Shown here one piece after another: positions 21,662-34,203 of a DNA stretch of 64,000 nt. The stretch is from Thiorhodovibrio winogradskyi (GTDB lineage Bacteria > Pseudomonadota > Gammaproteobacteria > Chromatiales > Chromatiaceae). The notes beneath the pieces were generated by a model, which saw nothing but the letters and a program-made list of their open reading frames with translations, had not been told where the DNA came from and did no database searches. Location: positions 5,095,531 through 5,159,530 of the forward strand of contig NZ_CP121472.1 of assembly GCF_036208045.1 (NCBI RefSeq), given 5' to 3'. Position numbers and translations under genes: made by a program. Positions within the stretch are counted from its first letter, which is position 1, and each line of letters starts with the position of its first letter.

Positions 21662-22471
21662 ATGAAGGTACTGGCTACCGACCTGGACCGCACCCTGTTA
21701 CCCAATGGCAGCTGGGAGCCCGACCCTCAGGCCGTTGACCTCTTCAACCGCTTGACGCGGGAACAAGACACCCATGTGATCTATGTGACCGGGCGCAGCC
21801 TGGAGTTGACCGAGCAAGCTATTGCCGATTTCGGCATCCGTCACCCACATGTGTTGATCGGCGATGTTGGCACCACCATCCGCGAGCACCAGGACGGAGG
21901 CTGGCACTTTGACGAGGACTGGACCACCCATGTGCGCGCCAAAAGCCCACGCTGGAATGTGGCTGGCATCAAGAACGCCGTGGCCGGGATCGACGGTCTG
22001 CGCGAGCAACCGCCGGAAAACCTCAATCCCTTCAAGCAAAGCTACTTCGTCGATCATGCGCGCAACGAAGCCATCCTCAAGCTGGTCGATGAGCAGGTGA
22101 AAGGACATTTCGACGAAAGTGCCATCTATAGCTTCGACTCCCAGAGCGGCGAGGGGCTGCTTGACTTTCTGCCCACAAGCGCCAATAAGCAAACAGCATT
22201 GGAATTCGTCGCCGGCAAACTCGGGCTCGAGAAGTCAGAAGTGGTGTTTTGCGGCGACAGCGGCAATGATGTTTTTCCGCTCACCGCCGGCTTTTCCGGT
22301 GTGCTGGTGCGCAACGCCGATGAGCAACTGGTTAGCAGCGTCAAGCAGGCACAGGCAGAGAATCCCAGGCTAAAGGTGTATTTTGCGCAAGGGAACTTTA
22401 ACGGCTTGTCGGGCTACTACACCAGCGGCGTCATTGAAGGCGCCTGCCACTACGGCGTACTGGAACTCTAG
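21662..22471 (+). CDS. HAD-IIB phosphatase, sucrose-6-phosphate phosphatase-like
   Basis: A 269-residue HAD hydrolase. Motif I is LATDLDRTLLP (DxDxT), motif II VIYVTGRS, motif III a Lys before the cap-distal strand (NKQTALEF), and motif IV VVFCGDSGNDVFPL. The order and cap size fit sucrose-phosphate phosphatase and related sugar-phosphate phosphatases. The ATG at 21662 is preceded by AAGGAG at good distance; the frame opening further upstream overlaps the phosphorylase and is not used. With the upstream GH13 phosphorylase it forms a two-gene unit for handling a sucrose-type disaccharide; no sucrose-phosphate synthase is in the window. Confidence 0.85.
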   Translation: MKVLATDLDRTLLPNGSWEPDPQAVDLFNRLTREQDTHVIYVTGRSLELTEQAIADFGIRHPHVLIGDVGTTIREHQDGGWHFDEDWTTHVRAKSPRWNVAGIKNAVAGIDGLREQPPENLNPFKQSYFVDHARNEAILKLVDEQVKGHFDESAIYSFDSQSGEGLLDFLPTSANKQTALEFVAGKLGLEKSEVVFCGDSGNDVFPLTAGFSGVLVRNADEQLVSSVKQAQAENPRLKVYFAQGNFNGLSGYYTSGVIEGACHYGVLEL

Positions 22472-22480
22472 CGACACAGT

Positions 22481-22522
22481 GATTCATCCCATTGGATTCA
22501 TCCCACTGGATGCATCCAATTG
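22481..22522. repeat. 14-bp tandem repeat, three copies, upstream of the Mo-oxidoreductase gene
   Basis: GATTCATCCCATTG (22481-22494), GATTCATCCCACTG (22495-22508), GATGCATCCAATTG (22509-22522), followed by two CTTACCCAG(C/G) copies near 22535-22560. It fills the gap between the phosphatase stop and the next gene. Confidence 0.9.
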
Positions 22523-22593
22523 CCCGTTCAATTCTTACCCAGCCCATCCTTACCCAGGGCGAAAGAATTCGCCCCCACAAAACGCACAAATCC

Positions 22594-24744
22594 ATGCAAA
22601 TCGTCCCCAGCACCTGCTATGAATGCGACGCCAACTGCGCCATCGCCGTCGAACTCGACGACAGCGGCGAACCCATCGGCGTTAAAGGCCCGGATTGCCC
22701 GCGCTGTTATGTGCAGATCGACCGGCGCAACCACCCCGACCGGCTGCTCTATCCCCTGAAACGCAGCGGCCCCAAAGGCAGCGGCCAGTTCGAGCGCATC
22801 GGCTGGGACGAGGCGTTCGACACCATCGCAGCGCGCCTGGATCACACCCGCCAACAGCACGGCGCCCCGGCCGTGGCCTTCTTTGCCGGCTACACCAAGG
22901 AAGCCCGCCCGCAGCTCCAGCGCCTGGCCCATGCCTTTGGCTCGCCCAATTACCTGACCGAAAGTGGCTGCTGTTTCTCGGCCACCCTGGTGGCGGAGAA
23001 GGTCACCTTCGGCGCGCGCATCAAGACCACGTCCACCGTGGTCTCCTCCAAGACCAAGGGCATTCTGAACTGGTCAACCAACCCGCGCGGCTCCATCCCG
23101 CCGTTTGACGGCCACCCATTGGCCAACCGCAAACCGGGGCTCGCGCTGGTGGTGGTCGACCCGCGCCGCACGCCGCTGGCTGAACAGGCCGACGTGCATC
23201 TGCAACTGCGCCCCGGCACCGATGGCGCCCTGGCGCTGGGCTTTCATCATCTGATTTTCGAAAACGGCTGGCAGGATCAGAAATTTCTTGATGAGTGGTG
23301 CAATGGGGTCGCGGCGTTTCGCGACTACATCAAAGATTTCACGCCTGAGCGGGTGGCCGAGATTTGCGGCATTGACGAACAGGATCTGCGCCGCGCGGTG
23401 GAGATTTACGCCACCACCAAGCCGTCGCAGATTACCCTGTCGCCCACCGCCACGGTGCAGCACAGCAATGGCTTCCAGAATCATCGCGCGCTCATTCTGC
23501 TGCCGGCGGTCACCGGCAATCTCGACCGCGAGGGCGGCAATCGCTTCTTTAGCACCAAGGTCAGCCCCAAGCCGATCGAGCTGTTTGACCACTGCCTGAA
23601 CGAGCTGCCGCCGCGCATCGGCGATGAAGTCTTCCCTATCTGGACGCGCTACTGGCCGGCCGGACAGAGCATGTTGTTGCCCAACTGCATTCTCGACGGC
23701 CAGCCGCAGCGCGTGCATAGCCTCCTGGCCATGGGCATCAACACCGCCATGTGGCCTAATTCCAAGCGCATGGAACAAGCCCTGGGCACGCTCGACTTTT
23801 TCGCGGTCAGCGATTTCTTCCATAACGAGGCCACGCTCCAGGCCGACATCGTGCTGCCCGCCGCGACCAACCTGGAGCGACCGGCGCTGATCGCCTACCC
23901 CGGCTGCGCCTACCAGGGCGAGCTGCGCTATCGGCGCGCAGTGGTCGCGCCCAAGGGCGAGGCCAAGCCCGATGCGCAGGTGTACCTGGAACTTGGCGTG
24001 CGCCTCGGCATGGCCGATCAATTCTGGAACGGCGATCTGGAAGCCTGCTGGGCCGAGGCCGGCGAGGGCATCCCCGAGGAAATCCGCGCCGAGGTGTTCA
24101 CCAATCCTGATGGCGTGACCGTCTATGCGGACATCATTGAGGAGCTTGTCGAACACGGATTTCTCGATGCCGACCGCAGCTATCGCTTGAAAGGCATCAA
24201 CACCCGCAGTGGCAAAGTAGAATTCGACGCCGAGGAGCTGAAGGAAGCCGGTCATGACGGATTGCCCGTCTATCGGGAACCAGCGGAAAGCCCCCTGTCC
24301 ACCCCTGAGCGGCTCGCCGACTATCCGCTGGTGCTGACCAGCGGCGCACGCACCAAGTTCGACACCCATTCGCAACATCAGCGCCTGGAACGCATGCGCC
24401 GCGCCGTGCCCAATCCACTGGTTGAAATCCACCCTACGGACGCTGCCGTGCGTGGCATTCAGGATGGCGAGCCGGTCGTGGTGCGCTCACCACGCGGACA
24501 AGTCGGTTTCATTGCCAAGGTCACCGACAAGGTCAAAGCCGGAGTGGTCCACTGCACCCATGGCTGGCGCGGAGCCAACATCAACGAGCTGACCGATGAT
24601 CGCACCCTCGATCCGATCAGCGGCTTTCCGCCCTTCAAGTCGAGCCTGTGTCAGGTCGAGAAGGCGGCCGCGGCTGAGCGTCAAGCGCGGCCGGCAGCGG
24701 CAACTGGAATCACTCAGCCAGCGGATCTTTCCGCCGCCGCTTGA
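22594..24744 (+). CDS. Molybdopterin-dependent oxidoreductase (DMSO-reductase superfamily)
   Basis: A 716-residue catalytic subunit. The N-terminus has a 4Fe-4S site, Cys8, Cys11, Cys15 and Cys35 or Cys38 (CYECDANC then GPDCPRC). The bis-MGD domains follow: IGWDEAFDTIAARLD, the candidate Mo-ligand region LTESGCCFSATLVAEK with two adjacent cysteines, VVVDPRRTPLAEQAD, SDFFHNEATLQADIVLPAATNLER, and the C-terminal MGD-binding barrel (LVLTSGARTKFDTHSQHQRL, VRSPRGQVGFIAKVTD, VHCTHGWRGANINEL). No Tat signal is seen, so it is probably cytoplasmic. I start at ATG 22594, where homologues begin just before the cluster. Substrate unknown. It is 2 bp from the next gene and 1 kb from a CDGSH protein gene on the same strand. 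Confidence 0.88.
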   Translation: MQIVPSTCYECDANCAIAVELDDSGEPIGVKGPDCPRCYVQIDRRNHPDRLLYPLKRSGPKGSGQFERIGWDEAFDTIAARLDHTRQQHGAPAVAFFAGYTKEARPQLQRLAHAFGSPNYLTESGCCFSATLVAEKVTFGARIKTTSTVVSSKTKGILNWSTNPRGSIPPFDGHPLANRKPGLALVVVDPRRTPLAEQADVHLQLRPGTDGALALGFHHLIFENGWQDQKFLDEWCNGVAAFRDYIKDFTPERVAEICGIDEQDLRRAVEIYATTKPSQITLSPTATVQHSNGFQNHRALILLPAVTGNLDREGGNRFFSTKVSPKPIELFDHCLNELPPRIGDEVFPIWTRYWPAGQSMLLPNCILDGQPQRVHSLLAMGINTAMWPNSKRMEQALGTLDFFAVSDFFHNEATLQADIVLPAATNLERPALIAYPGCAYQGELRYRRAVVAPKGEAKPDAQVYLELGVRLGMADQFWNGDLEACWAEAGEGIPEEIRAEVFTNPDGVTVYADIIEELVEHGFLDADRSYRLKGINTRSGKVEFDAEELKEAGHDGLPVYREPAESPLSTPERLADYPLVLTSGARTKFDTHSQHQRLERMRRAVPNPLVEIHPTDAAVRGIQDGEPVVVRSPRGQVGFIAKVTDKVKAGVVHCTHGWRGANINELTDDRTLDPISGFPPFKSSLCQVEKAAAAERQARPAAATGITQPADLSAAA

Positions 24745-24746
24745 GC

Positions 24747-25604
24747 ATGGCTTTCATCGGGATTCAATCAGGACGGGAGGCGCTCTTTCAGCCCCAACCG
24801 CGGCACGATGTGGCGGTCAACGACATCAACGCCTGGCGCATGAACCCTTCCCACCGCCGCGTCTACGACCGCCTGAGCCTGGCCCTGGCCGCCGGGCTGC
24901 GCGCCGCGCCTTGTGGTCTGCCGCCGGCGGACTACGGCATCGCACCCCAGGTCATCCTCTTTGTGAAACCCATCATTAATCTCGCTGGCATGGCCAAGGG
25001 CGCCCGCGCCCTGCGCGCCGATCAAATGCCGGACGAGCCTGGCAGCTTTTGGTGCGAACAACTCAGCGGCGAACAAAGCAGCAGCGACTGCCTGGTCGAT
25101 CAGGGCGAGGCACGCTGGTTTGCCCACACCCGCGCCTCGGACGCGCGTGATGGCGCGCGGCCACTGTACTGGGAGGTCGGCGCCCGGATGCCGCATCTGG
25201 AACCCATCCTCGGCGGCCTGGTCCGCCATCACCTGCCCGGCTACAGCGGTCTGTGCAACATCGAGCTGATCGGTGGCCAACCGGTTGAAATGCACCTGCG
25301 CGGGTCCAACGGGTTCTTTGATTTTTATGGGCCCGAGTTCATGCCCGCCTGGGTGGCATTGGTCGACGGCCAGCGCTTCGAGCCACCACCCGCCATCCCC
25401 GGCGGCTATGTGATCTCGGTGTTTGGCAAAGGCGAGCCAGCGCCCGAGCTCATCAAGGCCGCGCAAGCCCAGGGCGTCAGGGTACAGCCGGACAATCACA
25501 CCAAGGATCGCCTCGCCATCCTACGCACCCGGGATCTGGACGCTGGGCTCCAAATCGCGCGTACACTGGGCGCCAAGCTACCAAAGACCATCAAGAGCGC
25601 CTGA
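24747..25604 (+). CDS. Unrecognised protein, ATP-grasp-like C-terminal half
   Basis: A 285-residue protein I do not recognise as a named family. Its C-terminal half has the look of an ATP-grasp fold: FWCEQLSGEQSSSDCLVDQG (antiparallel strands with conserved Glu), CNIELIGGQPVEMHLRGS (the metal-binding E/N strand pair) and FFDFYG. A phosphate-binding glycine loop is not obvious. The ATG at 24747 starts 2 bp after the oxidoreductase stop; a TTG at 24741 would overlap it. The tight spacing says the two proteins work together, perhaps in modifying or delivering something to the Mo enzyme; that is inference only. No membrane segment or signal peptide. Confidence 0.7.
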   Translation: MAFIGIQSGREALFQPQPRHDVAVNDINAWRMNPSHRRVYDRLSLALAAGLRAAPCGLPPADYGIAPQVILFVKPIINLAGMAKGARALRADQMPDEPGSFWCEQLSGEQSSSDCLVDQGEARWFAHTRASDARDGARPLYWEVGARMPHLEPILGGLVRHHLPGYSGLCNIELIGGQPVEMHLRGSNGFFDFYGPEFMPAWVALVDGQRFEPPPAIPGGYVISVFGKGEPAPELIKAAQAQGVRVQPDNHTKDRLAILRTRDLDAGLQIARTLGAKLPKTIKSA

Positions 25605-25690
25605 CGCCTGAGCCGCGGCGCATCCCCCTGGCAGGCACGTCCGCATCGGCAGCAGCATTTACAACCACAACATCATTGAGGTCCACAACC

Positions 25691-26332
25691 ATGGCAGACG
25701 AGCAGATCCTAGATTATCCCGGCACAGACATTGAGGTCCGCTTCGATACAAGCCTATGCATCGGCATCGCCGAATGCGGCCGCTCGGCGGGCGAGCTCTT
25801 CCAAAAAGGCCGCGATCCCTGGTGCATGCCAGATGCCAGCACCACGGCCGAGGTGCGCGAGATCGTCGAACGCTGCCCGAGCGGCGCGCTGAGTTACCAG
25901 GACAAGACCGGCGAGTCGGAACAACCTCCGGGCGAAAATCGCGTCACCGTCATCTCCGACGGGCCGCTTTACGCCAGCGGGGATCTGCGTATCGAAGGCG
26001 CGCCCGAGGACAAACCCGGCCTGAAGACCCGCGCGGCCCTGTGCCGCTGCGGCAAATCGCAAAACAAGCCCTATTGCGACAACTCACATCGCGAGGCGAA
26101 TTTCCGTGACTATGGCGCCGTTGGCGACACCGGCCCAGGGCTGGAAACAGAAGGTGGACCGCTGGAACTCAAGGCCATCGACCACGGCCCCCTGCTAGTA
26201 AAAGGCAATGTCAAAATCCGCGCCGCCAGCGGTCGCATTGCCTGGGCGGGAGAGAAGATCGCCCTGTGCCGCTGTGGTGCCTCGGAGAACAAACCCTTTT
26301 GCGACGGCAAGCATCGCGAGATCGGCTGGTAA
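25691..26332 (+). CDS. CDGSH-type iron-sulfur protein with N-terminal Fer4_19-like domain
   Basis: A 213-residue small electron-transfer protein. Residues ~15-75 (LCIGIAECGRSAGELF ... VERCPSGALSY) match the divergent 4Fe-4S mono-cluster domain. Two CDGSH domains follow, CRCGKSQNKPYCDNSH and CRCGASENKPFCDGKH, each with the three Cys and one His that hold a labile 2Fe-2S cluster; the first has CDN in place of CDG. Start at ATG 25691, with GAGGT upstream. It lies 86 bp after the ATP-grasp-like gene on the same strand, so it may serve as electron partner of the molybdopterin enzyme (inference). A strong hairpin follows the stop. Confidence 0.9.
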   Translation: MADEQILDYPGTDIEVRFDTSLCIGIAECGRSAGELFQKGRDPWCMPDASTTAEVREIVERCPSGALSYQDKTGESEQPPGENRVTVISDGPLYASGDLRIEGAPEDKPGLKTRAALCRCGKSQNKPYCDNSHREANFRDYGAVGDTGPGLETEGGPLELKAIDHGPLLVKGNVKIRAASGRIAWAGEKIALCRCGASENKPFCDGKHREIGW

Positions 26333-26344
26333 GTGTATTCTTAG

Positions 26345-26369
26345 GCAGGGCAGGCTTTGCCTGCCCTGC
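26345..26369. terminator. Hairpin between convergent CDGSH and htpG genes
   Basis: Perfect 11-bp stem GCAGGGCAGGC / GCCTGCCCTGC with a TTT loop. It sits between two convergent stops and so could serve both strands, but neither side has a U-tract, so intrinsic termination is not certain. Confidence 0.55.
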
Positions 26370-26397
26370 GCAAGAACATCAGGTCACATCCAGGGCA

Positions 26398-30222
<3,825 letters not shown>

Positions 30223-30315
30223 ACCCCTCGCCTCCCGAGACTCGTTCCCAGGGATGGCCCCCAAGTCGGGTGATGGCCAGCAAGCCTGAGTGCGCCGCCC
30301 AGAATCCAGCTTGAA

Positions 30316-30867
30316 TCAGGACCGCACCAGCGCGGCCGCGACCTCGTCGCGACGCGCTTCGCCCATCAATTGGGCGATGAGCTCCAGGGCAAAATCCATC
30401 GCGGTGCCGGGGCCGCGCGAGGTGACCACCTGCGCATCCACCACCACGGGCGCGTCGGTGAACCGCACGCGCGGATAGTCGGCCGGATTGATCGCGCCCG
30501 GATAGCAGGTAGCCTGATGGCCATCGAGCAGACCTGCGCTGGCCAATACCTTGGGCGCGGCACAGATAGCCGCGACGCGACGGCCGGCCTCGGCCTGGCG
30601 TCGCAAAAGATCGCGTATGCGCTGATCGCGCTCGAGATGATCCGCGCCGGGCAGCCCGCCCGGAAGCACGATCAGATCAAACTCCTGAGAAAGTACCGCG
30701 TCCAGGGATTGATCCGGCAACAGGACCACGCCCCGGCTCGCGCGCACCGGGCCGTCATCAAGGCCGACGGTGATGACTTGGATCTCGGCGCGGCGCAGCA
30801 GATCGATAATGGTCACGGCTTCGAGTTCTTCGCACCCCTGGGCCAGGGGGACCAATACGCTAGGCAT
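30316..30867 (-). CDS. DJ-1/PfpI family protein, YajL-like
   Basis: A 183-residue DJ-1/ThiJ-family protein, a redox-sensing or deglycase/chaperone-type enzyme. The conserved nucleophile elbow is VAAICAAPKVLASAG (catalytic Cys), with the partner Glu in QGCEELEAVTIIDLLRRA and the LIVLPGGLPGADHL strand. The pattern (AQGCEELEAV at the start, TSRGPGTAMDFALELI near the end) is closest to YajL. The exact activity of this family is disputed. Convergent with pgm, and 44 bp upstream of the ctpA gene's stop on the same strand. Confidence 0.92.
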   Translation of the reverse strand: MPSVLVPLAQGCEELEAVTIIDLLRRAEIQVITVGLDDGPVRASRGVVLLPDQSLDAVLSQEFDLIVLPGGLPGADHLERDQRIRDLLRRQAEAGRRVAAICAAPKVLASAGLLDGHQATCYPGAINPADYPRVRFTDAPVVVDAQVVTSRGPGTAMDFALELIAQLMGEARRDEVAAALVRS

Positions 30868-30911
30868 GATGATGTCTCCTTATGAGTTAGGACGGCAGAG
30901 GATGGCGCTAC

Positions 30912-32690
30912 TCACTGAGCCTTTGGAGGCTCCATGATCCCAGCCTCAAGGTGACCGCGGGCTTGAGCAAGGCTGAGCGCCTTGAGCACATTCAGCGCCT
31001 CGCTCAGCGGATAGTCCTTCGCCGCGAGCGGCTGGTCAGCCGCCTGCTGCTCTGGCAACTTGTCTTCCACCAGCTCTTCTTCCAGATGACGCATCAGATT
31101 GGCCTCCTTCAGCGGCACCACCTCCGGCTGATCGGCCAGGGTCAGACTGCCCCGCTCCAAGGAGATATCGGGCTCGATACCATGGGCCTGGATTGAGCGG
31201 CCCGAAGGCGTGTAGTAGCGCGCCGTGGTGAGCTTGAGCGCGGTACTGTCATCGACCGGCACGATGGTCTGCACCGAACCTTTGCCGAAGGTATCGCTGC
31301 CCATGACAATGGCCCGCCCCTGATCCTGCAAGGCGCCAGCGACAATCTCGGAGGCCGAGGCGCTGCCACCATTGACCAGCACCACCATGGGGGCCCCGTC
31401 GATGACATCGTCCGGGCCAGCCTTGAACTCCATGAGCGCATCATCCATGCGCCCCTTGGTGTAGACGATAAGCCCCCCGCGCAGAAAAGCATCGCTGACG
31501 CCCACCGCGCTGTTGAGCACGCCGCCCGGGTTATTGCGCAGATCCAGCACCAGCCCTTTAATCGGGTTCCCCCCCCTTGATCCGCTTGTCTGTGCCACGC
31601 CTGGCGGCTCGGCCGGCTCTGGCGATTCCGCGGCTTCCGCCGTGGCGCCGTCAGCGGGCTCATCGGTCTTGGCCTTCAATTTAAGCGCCTCGATCTGCCG
31701 GCGCATGTCCTCGGTCGTGCGGGACTGGAAACTGGCGATACGGATATAGGCATAGCCGGGTTCGAGCATCCGACTCTTGACACTGGCGACCTGAATGATG
31801 TCACGCTCAATGGCAATTTTCAGCGGCTTATCCTCGCCATCGCGCATGATGATCAGCTCGATGCCAGTGCCAGGCTCCCCGCGCATCAGCTTGACTGCGT
31901 CACTCAAGGCCATGCCCTTCACCGGTTGATCGTCGATGCGCACAATCAAATCGCCAGCCTGCACGCCGGCACGCGCGGCAGGAGTGTCATCAATGGGAGC
32001 GATGACCTTGACGAAGCCGTCTTCCATGCCGACCTCAATGCCCAAGCCGCCAAACTCACCCTTGGTGCCGACCTGGATGTCGTCGTACTCCTCGGCATCC
32101 AGAAAGCTGGAGTGCGGGTCCAACCCCGCGAGCATGCCGCGAATGGCCGCGGCCAGCAGAGACTTGTCATCCACCGGCTCGACATAGTCACTTTTGATAC
32201 GCCCGAACACCTCGGCGAAGGTGCGCAATTGCTCCAATGGCAGCGCTGATTCAGAGGGATCATCCTCCCCCTGGGTATCTTCTCGCGCTGTGTTTTCTGT
32301 GCCATCCCGATCAGAACCGGCATCTGATTCGGCGTCGCCGCCGGCGCCCGGCTGCTGCTCAACATCCCGCTGATCGTCCACGAATTCCCCACCTTGGGAC
32401 GGGGGCATTGAACCGGGCGACTGCGGCGCGGATTCTGTTGCAGCCGGAGTGGCCGCCGGCGACGAAGACTCAGGTTGGGACTCAGGTAGCGGCTCGGGTA
32501 AGGGTTCAACTGGGGGCGGAGGCGTGAATGGCTTGGGCGGCTCGGCGCCAACCGGGACGGCGGTCAGCAACAGCAGCAAGGTGGTCACGCCCAGCAGGAC
32601 GGCCATGGCAACAGCGCCAGGGTGCCCGCCCGCCCCTGACGCTAAGTCCGGTCGCGGCTGTTGAGGCGCGGAAAAAGAAAACATGTGCAT
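30912..32690 (-). CDS. Carboxy-terminal processing protease, S41 family (CtpA-like)
   Basis: A periplasmic serine protease with Ser/Lys dyad. After an N-terminal hydrophobic anchor (VAMAVLLGVTTLLLLL) there is a ~90-residue Pro/Glu/Ser/Asp-rich linker, then helical LRTFAEVFGRIKSDYVEPV, a PDZ domain (GLGIEVGMEDGFVKVIAPID ... GVQAGDLIVRIDDQPV) and the S41 core: RNNPGGVLNSAV, nucleophile Ser in LVNGGSASASEIV and general-base Lys in GSDTFGKGSVQTIVP. A ~40-residue Ala/Pro/Glu insert interrupts the core just before GLVLDLRNNPGG, unusual for the family. I start at ATG 32690; a longer frame to 32807 adds a non-conserved leader. In many genomes envC is directly upstream, as here. Confidence 0.93.
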   Translation of the reverse strand: MHMFSFSAPQQPRPDLASGAGGHPGAVAMAVLLGVTTLLLLLTAVPVGAEPPKPFTPPPPVEPLPEPLPESQPESSSPAATPAATESAPQSPGSMPPSQGGEFVDDQRDVEQQPGAGGDAESDAGSDRDGTENTAREDTQGEDDPSESALPLEQLRTFAEVFGRIKSDYVEPVDDKSLLAAAIRGMLAGLDPHSSFLDAEEYDDIQVGTKGEFGGLGIEVGMEDGFVKVIAPIDDTPAARAGVQAGDLIVRIDDQPVKGMALSDAVKLMRGEPGTGIELIIMRDGEDKPLKIAIERDIIQVASVKSRMLEPGYAYIRIASFQSRTTEDMRRQIEALKLKAKTDEPADGATAEAAESPEPAEPPGVAQTSGSRGGNPIKGLVLDLRNNPGGVLNSAVGVSDAFLRGGLIVYTKGRMDDALMEFKAGPDDVIDGAPMVVLVNGGSASASEIVAGALQDQGRAIVMGSDTFGKGSVQTIVPVDDSTALKLTTARYYTPSGRSIQAHGIEPDISLERGSLTLADQPEVVPLKEANLMRHLEEELVEDKLPEQQAADQPLAAKDYPLSEALNVLKALSLAQARGHLEAGIMEPPKAQ

Positions 32691-32917
32691 GGTGATGGGA
32701 TCTCTGTTCAGTGTTCCTGATGCGGCCTGAGCGCCAGTTGGCTCCGCCTTGCCTGAATGAATTGATGGCATTGGAATGCATTGTGACCATTTGTCAGCAC
32801 TTGGCAAGCGCTGCCGAAGGTTCGTCCACCCGTGCTGCGCGAATTGGCCCTGCCCTTGCCGATTCTGCTCTTGCCAGAGCCGCGCTTGCTGGAATCTCCT
32901 GACCAGCTGGAATCTCC

Positions 32918-34150
32918 TTAATGGATGCGATCAGCGCACCATAGTCGCGGATCGAGCGGCTTCCCCTGGTGGCGCAGCGCAAAATAAAGCCCATCGCGGT
33001 CACTGCCGCCACTTGCGCCGGCCAATGCAATGGTCTCGCCGGCACCAACCCATTCTCCGGGCTCTTTCAGCAAGCTTTGATTGTGCCCATAAAGGGTCAT
33101 GTAGCCATCGTGATGGTCGATGACAAGCAACAGACCAAAACCGCGCAGCCAATCGGCATACACTACCTGTCCGCCATGCACTGCCCGCACTTCCTCGCCT
33201 GGCGTGGCGGACAGCAACACGCCGTCGCCATGCAAGTCACCGCTTGCCCGGGGGCGAAAACTGGTCAGCACTCGAGTATCGCGCACCGGCCAGCCAAGGG
33301 CGCCGCGGTGGGTTGCCAGGCTTTCCTGATCGAGGTGAAAGACATCGCGGATTTCTCCATGCCGGCTCAACTCTTTGGCCAACTCGCGCAGACGCGCGGC
33401 GTCTTCGCGCAGACTCTCAACCCGGTCGCGACCCGCCATGATAGAACGCTCCAGGTGCGTCAGAATTTGGTTGCGCTCCTGCTGCGCCACGGCGAGACGC
33501 TCGCGCGTGTCCTCCTGGCGCCGGGCCAGTTCAGCCAGGCGCTCGGCCTCGGTCGCGGCCTGCTGGCTGAGCCCCTTCAGCCGTTTGGCCTGCAGGTCGA
33601 CCAGCGCAATCTGGCGCGCGCGTTTCTGCCCAAGCGCACGGAAGTAGCCAAACAGGCGCCCACTGCGGGTCACGTCTTCTTGATTCAGCACCATGCGCAG
33701 CCGGTCACCTCGGCCCATGGCGTGGGCCGAGCGCAGCAGTTCGGCCAGCACCGCGCGCGCGGCGCCAAGCTCGCCGCCAACCCCTTCGAGCTGCACCCGC
33801 AACTCGGCCAGCGCGGCGCGCTGTTCGGTCACCATGGCAGCGAGTTGGCGCCCGCCGCGCGCCAGGGCGGCAATGTCTCGCTCGGTCTGTTCAAGATCGG
33901 CATACAACTGGTCGCGGCGCTTCTCACGTGCACGAAGATCCCGCTCAAGCACTTCGACCTGCTCCTCGACTGAAGACAGGCGTTGCACTTCATCCTCGCC
34001 CAACCTTGGCTCAATTAGTTGGGACTCGATCTGTTGGGGCTGTTGGGCGGACCAGGCAAGCTGGGAAGCGATCACTGTCCCCGCCATCATGGCAACCAGA
34101 GCCAATCGATGTGGCACATCACTTGCCAGATGCGAGAAAAAGCTTATCAT
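32918..34150 (-). CDS. envC: Murein hydrolase activator EnvC-like (degenerate M23/LytM)
   Basis: EnvC activates amidases AmiA/B at the division septum from the periplasm. The 410-residue protein starts with a signal-type hydrophobic segment (ALVAMMAGTVIASQLAWSA), followed by long coiled coils (residues ~50-260, e.g. VEVLERDLRAREKRRDQLY), and ends in a LytM/M23 domain. The metal ligands are lost (HGDGVLLSATPG and LYGHNQSLL instead of HxxxD and HxH), as expected for a non-catalytic activator. It lies 227 bp upstream of ctpA on the same strand, the usual envC-ctpA order, and is divergent from the ArsR gene with only 53 bp between them. Confidence 0.93.
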   Translation of the reverse strand: MISFFSHLASDVPHRLALVAMMAGTVIASQLAWSAQQPQQIESQLIEPRLGEDEVQRLSSVEEQVEVLERDLRAREKRRDQLYADLEQTERDIAALARGGRQLAAMVTEQRAALAELRVQLEGVGGELGAARAVLAELLRSAHAMGRGDRLRMVLNQEDVTRSGRLFGYFRALGQKRARQIALVDLQAKRLKGLSQQAATEAERLAELARRQEDTRERLAVAQQERNQILTHLERSIMAGRDRVESLREDAARLRELAKELSRHGEIRDVFHLDQESLATHRGALGWPVRDTRVLTSFRPRASGDLHGDGVLLSATPGEEVRAVHGGQVVYADWLRGFGLLLVIDHHDGYMTLYGHNQSLLKEPGEWVGAGETIALAGASGGSDRDGLYFALRHQGKPLDPRLWCADRIH

Positions 34151-34203
34151 CCACGGGTCTCAGTGTTCGATCATTGAAGCGATATTGATGTGATCAAGAA
34201 ATT

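Noticed and set aside
23074-24432. 452-codon minus-strand ORF inside the Mo-oxidoreductase gene
   Set aside because: Antisense shadow of a gene with clear motifs.
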